DNA from: Callipepla californica brunnescens
Lineage: Eukaryota > Chordata > Aves > Galliformes > Odontophoridae
Assembly (NCBI GenBank): GCA_023055505.1
Contig: JALIRH010000074.1
Location: 1,645,001 to 1,709,000 of the forward strand
Direction of reading: 5' to 3'
DNA length: 64,000 bases
This document shows positions 1-8,948 of the stretch, in pieces. Numbering within the stretch: position 1 is the first letter of the stretch; each line of letters opens with the position of its first letter. Below the pieces are notes generated by a model. The model saw only the letters and a list, made by a program, of their open reading frames with translations, had not been told where the DNA came from and did no database searches. The position numbers and the translations under genes were made by a program.

Positions 1-480
1 TCGGAGAGCTGGAGGAGGTATGAAATGAAACATGGGTTAACTGTATCTCTGCTTGCCAAGAAGACATAAAGCAAAGACTAATGATGGTCTGCTCCTCGTT
101 ATTGTTATTATTTTTTTAATAAGTCTCAGTTACACCCAGGTGAACCCACGATAACTCCCAAAGTCAACATGGAAAGACAGCAGAATTACTCTGAATTTGC
201 ATGAGCACAGCGAGAGCTGAAATTCTCTCTGGGGGTGCAGTTCTGTAAGCTTGCTGGCAAATACAGACAACCCCAAGATGTGGAGGTGAAGTATCCAGAA
301 CCTTACCTCCAGACAGGTAGTGCAAAGGAAGTCTGACTTGCTGGCAAATGAGGATTGTGCCAGCACCATTTCTGTGAGTGATTAAAACTCATTTCCACAC
401 CTTCCCTGGAAGAGTGAGGTAACTCTGATGACCTCAGGTTCATTAAGCTAGTACATGATGTCACTGCAGGTTCCCCTTAC
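1..480 (-). other. SLC5A9 intron 6 (partial)
   Basis: This stretch begins at the GTAAGG donor of exon 6 and runs off the window edge. Reading it in all minus-strand frames shows nothing like the next expected SGLT segment (the extracellular loop after MF-hydrophobic-G). It contains an AT-rich patch near 100-120 and nothing else recognised. Confidence 0.8.
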
Positions 481-561
481 CTATAAACATGAGGACCAAA
501 GCTCCCAGTACCATGATCAAGGTCTGCAGCGCATCTGTGTATATCACAGCTGTTAAACCTC
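481..561 (-). CDS. SLC5A9: SLC5A9 coding exon 6 (last exon in window)
   Basis: The exon is 81 nt, phase 1 on both sides. It completes the split Gly193 and continues [20 protein letters not shown] to FIG. The acceptor is CTCCTAACAG|GAGG and the donor is [20 protein letters not shown] is the conserved SGLT helix signature. An alternative acceptor three bases further in (after GAG) would drop one Gly and is less compatible with the family. Exon 7 was not found in the remaining 480 bases. Confidence 0.93.
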
Positions 562-3500
562 CTGTTAGGAGAACGGCAGACAACAGAGCATGTCACCACA
601 TATAGAGAATCTGGTATTTCATCTGGGAAAAAGGCCTCCTTGGCCCCAGCCCCGTGATTTCAGAATGGATTCACAGGAAAAAGCTGGCACAGAGCTGGAT
701 CCCAGGGCCCCATAGCTGCCCCAAGTCCCCCCAGGAGGAACACCCTAAAGGGTTTGCCCACACTTTGGTGTTTTAAAGGCAGCTGTTTACCTGCTATAGT
801 GTAGACAGCGGTCACAGCTAGCAAGACCACAGTGGACAAGTAGAGGTTCCAGCCCAGAGAGATTTGGATGAATAATGCTCCCGAAAATATATCTGTCTGG
901 AATATAATCAAATAATAATTTTAATGGGGAAGTTTGATAGAAGTACTTTATACAAGTGAAATCTAATAAAGCAGGCTTCACCCTCTGCAGATAAAAGCAG
1001 TGATAAGGAAAGACACTGCAGAGGTGAAGTGGAAGAGGAGGAGAGAGCATGAGACTGGTGGCAGTGAACCTTCATGCTGCCAGTGCAAGGAGAATGCTTC
1101 CTTGAGCTCAGAGCTCACAGTGTCTGAGAGCAGGAGCAGCAGAATGAAAATCAAAGTCCTACATCCCAACAGGCCAAGTCAGCTTTCATGGCATGTGATC
1201 CTCACTGACCCAGAGAGACAGAGGTGGAAACTCCCACACCATTTGCTGCCTGTGAAGCCATTCATGATGCACAAGATCCCATGTCTTGGGAACATAAAGC
1301 CTGTGCTTGAGTATAGCACAGACTGGGCTCTGTGCAACACCACATCCTGGTGATCTAGCGGCCAAGAGGCTCTCACAGTTAGAAATACCTCTGAAGTATC
1401 ACTGGTATCTTATGCAAAGATTTATTTATATGAAAAGGTCAGCAGCCTGACACCACTAAAACAGGTTACACCTGTTGAGAACCACCCTAGAAATACAGAA
1501 ATCCCTATGAGCTTTGTTTTGTTTGTACCTATTGCCAGAGACCGGGCAAAACCCAGAATTATAAAGATAACATCGTTCAGATGCAGAAGGTGATATAGGA
1601 GGTGTGTACGTGTTGGGAAATACATTTGAAGAACACCTGTAAACCTGATATGGGGTGAGATAGAGGTGAAGAAGTTTGGAAAGCATGACAGAAAGGATAG
1701 GACAAGATTTCTATAAATAAGCACCTGAAAAGCAAGCATCCTGTGCAGCTCCTGCTCTCTGCAACCCCGAGACGGGACACTGCAGAAGCCTCCCTGACTT
1801 AAGGCATTGCCCACCCAACAGGGAATGTAAACTCTCTAGCTGTACAGGATCAGTCCTTTGACAACACTGTTTATTGAGATCTCTGCCCTTCTTTGCAAGC
1901 AGGAAGGGCTCTGCAATCTCCTAGTTGCTAACTTATGTGTGGGCACAAAGCATGAGGAAAAAAATCCTTCTTGGAACCGACTGCCTGCTGTCCAGGCAGC
2001 TGCTAAATGAGCTCTCTACAAACAAAGGCATTGTGCTTAATAGAAAGCACCTATCATGCCCATAAACTCCACCAGCCACATCCCTCAGCCACGTATAAAT
2101 TATCTGCACAGAGAAGAAACCACTGAAATGAAATGGCAATGACTGTGGCCAGGGTCCTGCTCTGGAAGGCACTGACAAATAGTGCTCTGCTGAAGGTTAT
2201 TTGGAAAGATTAGTCTTGTTTCTCCAAATACATTGAGGGTGTAGCTGTGCACACTGCCCTATTACAGGAGCATTCCATGTAATCAATTCCACTCCAAGAA
2301 TCTCTTTCCACGACTTCATTTTGGGTAATACTTCAATCCAGAAAGCAAAACTCCCGGGGTGGTGGTGGCAGCACTGGGCAAAATCCATCCCATACTCCAG
2401 CCTCAAGCTCACTTTAATGCACTTCCCAGAATCTGAGATATGATAAACCTGGAAGAAGGACATTGAAGCCAGCTGCAAAAGGTGGCTCATCTCCATTTGA
2501 CATCTTCTGAGGCAGTTTGAGATCTGAATACTTCAATAGTGCCTAGCCAACACTGACTTGTACTGCCACAGAGCAGTCAGCTGGAGACAAGAGACTGACA
2601 TTTGCAGTCTCTGTAATGGACTTCGGAATACAGTCCTCTCCCTCCGAGGGCACAGGTAATGCTTATCAAATCCGTGAGCATAAGTTCTTCCTCTTTATTA
2701 ATGGCACTTAAATGAAATTAAATACCCAGCAGCTTACATTGCATTTAACTAGCAGCAGGGTACAATCCTGCAAGTGATCCAGGAAGGACACTGAGTTTTC
2801 TCTCAAGCCAGAACCTATCCCTTTTCCTATTCCTTTCTTACACAGCAGAACTGACAGAAAGAAAGGGGGATTAACCATAGCATTCCTAATGCTGAAATCT
2901 CAACTACAAAAGCAAAATAATTTCTAGGACAATGCAGATTTATGATAATAAAAGAGAATTTCATGTCTATAGGATGCTCCAGCCAGACCCTCAGGTGGGT
3001 AACGCTGCAGTTCTCCTGTCTATATTGCCAGGGATTTGGTTTGATGGAAAGGAAAATAGGCAGAAAAAATGTGGCACTTACACTATTTAGTAATTAGCAG
3101 CTATATTCCTGTATAGTTCTCACCGTGCATTGCTATTTAATGAGTGATCTCTCTCAAGGTAGATCTTCAAGATCAATGCAGAGATAGGTATTTCTGTGAG
3201 CAAAGCAACACACTTGCACAGAATCACAGAATTACACTGATCCCGTTCCTGGTGGCCGAGCTGGTCCCCTCAAGGACATCTGAGGGATCCCTGCATTGTG
3301 CCAGTTCAGCCTACCCCTGCCCTAGCCAAAAGGGTTGCATCTGGTGGATACATACGGATATCTTGGTGAATATGTAGAGAATGAGGGACAGCACAGACAT
3401 GTAGATTTGTATCCTCTGCCCTCCAAATCTTTTCTGCAGGTACTCAGGCATGGTGACCACTCCAGCTGCGATGTAAACAGGCACAAAGATCCAACCAAGA

Positions 3501-6500
3501 GCCAGCAGTGCCCAGGTAGCCTGGCAGGGAGAGGGAGAAAAGTAAGGCACGTGATTCAGCACATGGGAACACCTATTCCCTGTTGTTTCCCAATGGACAA
3601 AGAAAGAAGTGTGAGGTGCCATGCAGTGTATTTGGGAAGAACTCTTGAGTTTTTGTCCCCCCTCAGAACTTTTGGGCAAGATGGTATGTTCTGTTACTCC
3701 AAGTTGATGTTGTACTTGGTGGCCTTAGAAATCACTGATGCTGTGGCAGTGAAGAGTTAAGTGATTCAGAGAAGGATGAGAGCATCTGTTTGTTGCTTGA
3801 TTAGCAAGTGATGAGGCTGAGGCAGCAGACCCTCCCTGTGGAGCATAAAAATAAGCAACAGCAAGACTCTGCTGAGATGTTCTCCTTTCAGGTTGAAGCA
3901 GATCTGCTTCTGTTACTGGTAGATAAAGGGACAGTTCAGCTGCTTCGCCACAGGTGAAGAGTCTTTAGAAAGTTGTAAAGGCATCTCCCATCATGTATTT
4001 CCCCCCTGAAACCCTGCAAAAGCCCAGACAGGAGAACCTGAACTTAAATAAAAGTCACTGAATTATCAGACCTCACTTCCTGCATGTTCTGGACATTACA
4101 TTTTTTTCCAAATACCTTACATTAGCCAGATTTTACTTTGATTGGTTATTTAAGTTATCAGAAATGAAACCGAGCCCTGGGGACAGAGATTGAGTGTGAT
4201 TGAGGAGAACAGCTGTGTCTCCTGCAGTGGCAGAGATTGGCTCAGGTAAAAGATGCCCATATGATCCCTGCAGCTGAGCGATGTCCCATGCTGAAGGAAG
4301 AGAATAATGGCATATCCTAAGGTCCCTTTCCAATTTGAAAGAAATGAATCTAAACTCGCGAAGTTAGATTTGCCTTGACATACAATCTTGTCTTTGTGGG
4401 CTTCTAAAATTACTTGAATAGATTTACTTAAAATACAGTGATATGTCTTACATGCATCAGCCTGAAAGCAGGCTCAGGTTTCTTCACAAAGGACTTAAAG
4501 GTGATCTTAAGGGTTTAGAGAAAAAATAGCTGCAGTGAATAGATAACTCAGGAGAAAGCCTTTGGTGGGCAGGGTCCTGCTTGTGCTTGGCAAGTATCCG
4601 GCACCATTAGCACTCTCTGCTGATACAGACAAAAGATTTAGAGTTAGGTGAGTGATGTTTATTGTGAGGCTGGCGCTAGTCTCACTTCTCATCACTGCAG
4701 CTGAGAAATATCATTAGCATCACACACAAAGGGCCTGGTTTTCATGCTCTGTGTGGTGTCGGTGGCAATTTTCCAGGGCATTTCAATAGGCAGAATGAGA
4801 CCTGCCTTCACACCCAAATGTTCACCCCAGAGACTTCACGTTTTGGCAGCTGACAGGTGAATGCAGTGTTGCTGATTCTCATGGTTTGCACTGAATTTAG
4901 GAGCACAAAGTCCCTGTTTCCAGAATCATGTGATTATCCAAGTACATATTCAGCACTCGTTATCTTTCATTTTAGTCTCTGTGAGTGGCAACTAAAGATT
5001 AAAAATATGGCTATGCGCTTCAGGGAAGGTCAAAGAGCTAATCATTTAAGTGGATTCCACTTAAACTAAAAGCAATGGATCTCGTGTTTCTAAGGCTGTC
5101 TCAGTTTCTGGAGGGTACTCTCCTCAGGTTTGAAAACTTGGAATCATAGAATGACTAAGGTTGGAAAAGATCTCTATTCTATTGGACCTCTATTCAGTTC
5201 AGTCACCCATCTACCACCAATATTGCCCACTCATCCTGTCCCCAAGACATGGTGTTGCCAATACTGTTTGAGTATGCTGTTGGAGAGAAACCCACAGTTT
5301 CCACGATGGCCTATTTGACAACACAGCAGACACTTACATTCCACTCAAAGCCCCCGACAGCAAGACCCCCAGCTGCTCCAGTGCCCGCCAGGCCAACGAG
5401 TAATCCACTGCCCACATTGCTGGACATCAACGATGCTCCAATCTGAAACACATAACACAGGCACACAAATTCAAGTCACCACGTAGAACTTCCGTACCAG
5501 CCCCACTACTTACCCCAGGTGCTTCCTTTCCCCAGGATGTTTATCTCCTTGCAGGTAGGTACCTGGGTGTTTTCCTCCCTCAGAATCAGGGTTCACTTTG
5601 GCAATGAGATGGGCATCTGCTTTACAGGAAATGGGTGGTTGAGGGAAGCTGGTGGCAGCCACTTTGTGTCTAAATGTGATGCATCTGATATGATGGATTT
5701 CTAAATTCCTTCAATACGCAGCTGGCAACATGAAGCCTTGCTGACCCTTTGGGATCTACTCTCCACATCTTGCAGACATCCTGTCCTTATTTAGTCTTGC
5801 ACAGGGCATGCATGTGGTGGTTTGCACAGCCATGGGGACTCTGTTGAAGCTCATTCTAAGGCAGGATATTCTTGAACTGTAGCCAGATCAATGCTGGAAA
5901 AATGCTGGCCTTTTATTATTTACTGCATTCACATGGGTTCAGAGATACTCAGCTTCATGTTATGGACTGTGCTAAATCCCCAAGTTAACTTTAACACTGT
6001 CCCTACCATGGCTCACTGACACCCTAATTGGAAGAATGCAAACTCCAAGGTGATTTAAACAAGGCAGACTTAATTACCACTCTTCTTTGGCATATAGCCT
6101 CACTTTCTTCTGTATGCCAATGCCAAACATCTCAGGGTCAAATGAGAAGTGATGCTAAGGACAGGCTGAGCCTGTTTCTCTCCAGACAAAGTTTGCTTTT
6201 AGCTACATCTTCTGTGAGGATCTTTTCTCTTCCAAGTACTGGTAAATAGAAACAAAGGATGATGTAATTTGACCTGCTTCTCATCCTTGAGCAAGGTAAA
6301 ACATTAATATGGTACAAACAGCCACAGTGGATCCTGTGAAAGCTCTGCCTTCTTGTCCAAGAAGACTCTTGATTAGAGAGCTAGCCACTGCAACCTGAAT
6401 CTGCAACTTAGGTAGCAATTGGTGCTCTCAAGAAATGCCAACTCTTTCTGTGATATCTACATCTGACACAAAAATACAGAAGGTGATGTATTATACAGGA

Positions 6501-8807
6501 GCAGCAGTGTAACACTGGGGCTTTTTTGAGGCCAACACACAGCAGAAATACATCACCCCTGTAAAAAAAGTACATATAAGCCAGTCACGTACTCAAAGTG
6601 AAGGCTACGAGGAGCTGACCCTCCAAGAAGCACTGCAGAGTTGGCATCAGGTCTCTAAATGGACCGGCAAATTCAAAAACTGAAGAGTATTTGAGGTCAT
6701 TATGGACCTGGGATTTGAAGTCAAATGTGCCAAGAGTCAGGCTGTACCCAGAAGAATCTGTGGCCACTTGTAGTTTGAGCCAAGAGAAATAAAGAAGGGA
6801 AAAAAAAAAAAAAAAAGGATGTTGTTAGGGGGAAAAATACTCAATTTTTGCATTTTTTTTATTTCTTAACTTTTCCTCTCCTAATCAGAGAAAATCAGCA
6901 AACCAAGCTTTTTCATTAAAAGTCAGATGGCCAAGAAAACACACAAAAGATTTTAATAAATAACTTATCTTACAGACATATGTGTGCCCAATTTATTTTG
7001 CCTAGTGATTTATGGGCAATGCACATACGAAGAGAAAAAAAAAAGAATAAAAAAACAACTGCACTGTTTTGGTTGAGAAGTGCATTCCATTACCCACGAC
7101 TCACTAGGGAGACGCATGGTACTGGAGTTTGGCATTGGCTGAGAAGGATACTCCTGTGGTGGTTTTATTCCTCTCAGACTTTAAATTATCTTTATATGTA
7201 CCTTTCACTCTTAAGAAAAGATGCCTTCAATAGATCCTTTTTCTTCATAGCGACGATTTATGCTTTTGTGGTTTGAAGTTTATATCCTTTGCATCGTTAG
7301 TCGATAATCTTGACTTTGCTCTAAATAGCGAGGGCTCAGAAAGTCTTGGGCTTTGGGATTATTTTTTCAGTCTTTAAATGCTTTTTTACTGGATAGCACA
7401 TTGCTACATTGCCTAATCCTCTCTGGGCTTCAGGGACAGTGGAATCTTTGGTGAGTTGGGGCCAAAGAGTTTGAGCCCCACATGGGCAGTCAGATCTCCC
7501 TCACATCCACCTGCACGGACAGTTTTACTGCTGACTTAAGCAGAGGAATTGGAAGTTGAGAAAAAATGGAAGATGCTGAACAGTCCTTTGGACTTGGTTG
7601 CTTCACACCACAGTCCATTGGAAAAGCTGCCTGGGGGGACTCCTTATGGATCCTTTTCATCTCAAGTGTATGTTCAAAAAGTGTACGGACACGGTTCCCT
7701 CCTAGGCCTGCCCTCCTTAGACCTAGAATAGCTTTCAAACCATGAGAAACAGAGCGATGCATTTTACTCACAGGCCACCAGGTCATGGATCGTCCGGCAA
7801 GGAAATAACCTCCAATGGTTCCCCGGCTTGCCCGTACTGATGACTGGAAACACAGGAAAAATGAAAGTGTTTTCCTCCATTCGCCCTCAGGCCAGACCCA
7901 ATGCCCATCCCAGCAGCCTGAAACATTCTATAAGCAATATTGTGCCACCCGAGTCCCACTCCTCTGCCAAATCAGCTAGCTTACCCCACTCAGAACAGTA
8001 CTTTGTAGGTGGCTTTGTGGCAGGTGGAAGCACTCAGACTAGATAGCAGCATTGCCACCAAGCTGGGAGAAGCTTGAAGTTTTGGCATCAGCATCAACTC
8101 CCAGAATTGCTCAGAACATCTGTTAAGTATGCCGGGCTTCAGACATTGCTTCTGCCTCTCTTCGTGCAGATTTCTGGTAGTCTAAGCTTGGAAGGAAGAC
8201 ACTTTTACCTATTTAATGACTTCTTCTGGAATGTACTCAAAGGGAATGAGAAAAACACTTCAGCCAACCAGAACACTACAGGTCTCTATAAAAAAGACCT
8301 CCACAAAGCAACATGAATAAATAATTGGTAACCTTTCCAAAGCTTCCAAAGTCCCATTTCGGTCTTCATTCCCCTGGCCCCAGCATTCCTCTTGCCTTGC
8401 TCCCATTCCTGCCCACCCTTTGGCATGAGACTCCTTTGTAGTGCAGGAAGTTTTCACCGTTTTCAGAACAACCTCCAGAGAGTGACCCCTTCATGGTCTC
8501 CATGTGGAGATGGGGTCTCATGGGTGTGTCAACTCCCAGACCTGCTCAGTAGGGCCTGGGATGATGGTGCATGCAGAGGATGCCTTCTGCAGGCACATGC
8601 CTTTGTACCCAGAAAGGGTCTGGGGAGAACCAAATGCTGCCCCAGGCAGAGCTGAACCCATTCACCATAGACACTCACCCATATTCCAACAGCGAGGACA
8701 AAGACGAAATACAAAACCACTACGATGATGTCTGCCACCCCAAAGACAGCTTTTGTCTCCCCTGGCAGCACAGGAAGCTCCGTGGTGGCTGGAGTTGGCT
8801 GGCTCAT
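481..8807 (-). CDS. SLC5A9: Sodium/sugar cotransporter SGLT4, exons 1-6 (3' part outside window)
   Basis: The product is a plasma-membrane Na+-coupled sugar symporter of the SLC5 (SGLT) family; mammalian SGLT4 carries mannose, 1,5-anhydroglucitol and fructose/glucose in kidney and intestine. Six exons (8807-8679, 7843-7772, 5442-5338, 3520-3356, 896-791, 561-481) have GT donors and AG acceptors and join in frame to about 219 residues of a protein usually near 680. The family landmarks appear in order: first helix (about 24-43), [13 protein letters not shown] (55-67), SNVGSG (75-80), GGFEWN (97-102), [15 protein letters not shown] (exon 4), DIFSGALF (exon 5) and IYTDALQT (exon 6). Exon lengths of 55 codons (exon 4) and 27 codons (exon 6) fit remembered human SGLT4 without gaps, and [13 protein letters not shown] and [16 protein letters not shown] favour SLC5A9 over SLC5A1 or SLC5A10. 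SGLT1 His83, a sugar-site residue, is Leu81 here, and SGLT1 Glu102 is Glu100. The C-terminal two thirds lie left of position 1. The paralogue call rests on memory of family sequences, not on an alignment. Confidence 0.92.
562..790 (-). other. SLC5A9 intron 5
   Basis: A short 229-nt intron, phase 1, from the GTAAAC donor to the CTAACAG acceptor preceded by a T/C-rich stretch. Nothing else is visible in it. Confidence 0.9.
791..896 (-). CDS. SLC5A9: SLC5A9 coding exon 5
   Basis: The exon is 106 nt, encoding residues 158-192 plus the first base of a split Gly codon. It runs [21 protein letters not shown], then a helix to AVYTIAG. The acceptor is ATTCCAG|ACAGAT and the donor is GCAG|GTAAAC, phase 1. 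The split glycine is completed by exon 6 to give the family motif TIAGGL. Confidence 0.94.
897..3355 (-). other. SLC5A9 intron 4
   Basis: A 2,459-nt phase 0 intron with a GTATGT donor and an ATTCCAG acceptor. No exon-like or repeat sequence was recognised with confidence. Open frames of up to 130 codons inside it lack any family resemblance. Confidence 0.85.
3356..3520 (-). CDS. SLC5A9: SLC5A9 coding exon 4
   Basis: The exon is 165 nt (55 codons, residues 103-157). It encodes two membrane helices, [16 protein letters not shown] and [16 protein letters not shown], around the cytosolic signature [15 protein letters not shown]. The acceptor is CTGCCAG|GCTACC and the donor is TCC|GTATGT. The codon count equals human SGLT4 over this exon with a handful of substitutions. 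This is the segment that best separates SLC5A9 from SLC5A1 and SLC5A10. Confidence 0.95.
3521..5337 (-). other. SLC5A9 intron 3
   Basis: An 1,817-nt phase 0 intron with a GTAAGT donor at 5337. It contains a CR1 tail starting about 75 nt inside the donor (5141-5260). The rest shows nothing recognisable. Confidence 0.88.
5141..5260 (-). mobile_element. CR1 LINE 3' fragment in SLC5A9 intron 3
   Basis: It begins GAATCATAGAATGACTAAGG and TTGGAAAAGATC, the reverse complement of the CR1 3' terminus. It continues with degraded CACCAATATTGCCCACTC and CATCCTGTCCCCAAGACAT, matching the avian CR1 tail. It is 5'-truncated, as most CR1 copies are. Confidence 0.8.
5338..5442 (-). CDS. SLC5A9: SLC5A9 coding exon 3
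   Basis: The exon is 105 nt (35 codons, residues 68-102), from [13 protein letters not shown] through [15 protein letters not shown] to FEWN. The acceptor is GTTTCAG|ATTGG and the donor is AAT|GTAAGTG. It holds the broken helix that contributes to the Na2 site: SGLT1 Ala76/Ile79 correspond to Ser74/Val77. It also holds the residue matching sugar-contacting His83 (Leu81) and Glu100, equivalent to SGLT1 Glu102. Human SGLT4 reads GLFIGL where this reads GLLVGL, a conservative change next to the sugar site. Confidence 0.93.
5443..7771 (-). other. SLC5A9 intron 2
   Basis: A 2,329-nt phase 0 intron. It carries a 17-A run at 6800-6816, close behind an AATAAA at 6788-6793 on the plus strand, and short AT-rich patches. 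No other element was recognised. Confidence 0.88.
6788..6816 (+). other. AATAAA plus A17 tract inside intron 2
   Basis: An AATAAA is followed six bases later by 17 adenines, antisense to SLC5A9. It resembles the end of a retroposed transcript, but no parent gene was recognised in the preceding 200 bases and no target-site duplication was identified. A simple A-rich microsatellite is equally likely. Confidence 0.3.
7772..7843 (-). CDS. SLC5A9: SLC5A9 coding exon 2
   Basis: The exon is 72 nt, exactly 24 codons, encoding residues 44-67 ([20 protein letters not shown] then TWWP). The acceptor is TTTCCAG|TCATCAG and the donor is CCT|GTGAGT. It forms the loop and [10 protein letters not shown] signature after the first helix that is nearly invariant in SGLT proteins. 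Both junctions are phase 0, so it joins exons 1 and 3 in frame. Confidence 0.93.
7844..8678 (-). other. SLC5A9 intron 1
   Basis: An 835-nt phase 0 intron with a GTGAGT donor and a TTTCCAG acceptor. No repeat or exon-like sequence was recognised inside. Confidence 0.88.
8679..8807 (-). CDS. SLC5A9: SLC5A9 coding exon 1
   Basis: This exon encodes 43 residues: a polar N-terminus ([20 protein letters not shown]) followed by a hydrophobic helix ending AVGIW, where SGLT exon 1 usually stops. The donor reads ATATGG|GTGAGTG in phase 0. The start at 8807 was chosen because its context GCAGCCATGA is strong (G at -3) and its N-terminus length resembles family members. The frame stays open upstream to another ATG at 8948, which would add 47 low-complexity Ser-rich residues. 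That ATG has C at -3 and lies beyond putative promoter elements, so it is less likely. Confidence 0.9.
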
Positions 8808-8836
8808 GGCTGCAGGAGAACTACTCTCCTTCACAC

Positions 8837-8845
8837 TGGACTTTG
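8837..8845 (-). promoter_or_regulatory. Candidate HNF4A-specific site upstream of SLC5A9
   Basis: The minus strand reads CAAAGTCCA, an exact match to the motif preferred by HNF4A over other nuclear receptors. It sits 30 nt upstream of the preferred start and 27 nt downstream of the HNF1-like site. HNF1 and HNF4 commonly act together at renal and intestinal transporter promoters. A 9-mer can occur by chance; its position is what makes it worth noting. Confidence 0.45.
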
Positions 8846-8872
8846 ATGCACGTTCACCTTCATCGCTTCCCT

Positions 8873-8885
8873 TGTAATAATTAAC
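8873..8885 (-). promoter_or_regulatory. Candidate HNF1 site upstream of SLC5A9
   Basis: The minus strand reads GTTAATTATTACA. The HNF1 palindrome is GTTAATNATTAAC; the first half-site is perfect and the second keeps ATTA. It lies 66 nt upstream of the preferred start codon. HNF1A is known to drive SLC5 family sugar transporters in kidney and gut, so the site is plausible, but binding is inferred. Confidence 0.55.
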
Positions 8886-8948
8886 AGGATGAAGAAGGTG
8901 TGAGCAGTGAGCCCCGTGCTGCAGAGACCCACAGCTAGATGAGCTCAT

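Noticed and set aside
1000..1353. 117-codon plus ORF in intron 4
   Set aside because: It lies antisense inside the SLC5A9 intron, has no family resemblance, and matching minus frames are also open by chance.
3210..3300. CR1 fragment beside exon 4 (CACAGAATCACAGAAT)
   Set aside because: Only a few words match; the following sequence does not continue as a CR1 tail.
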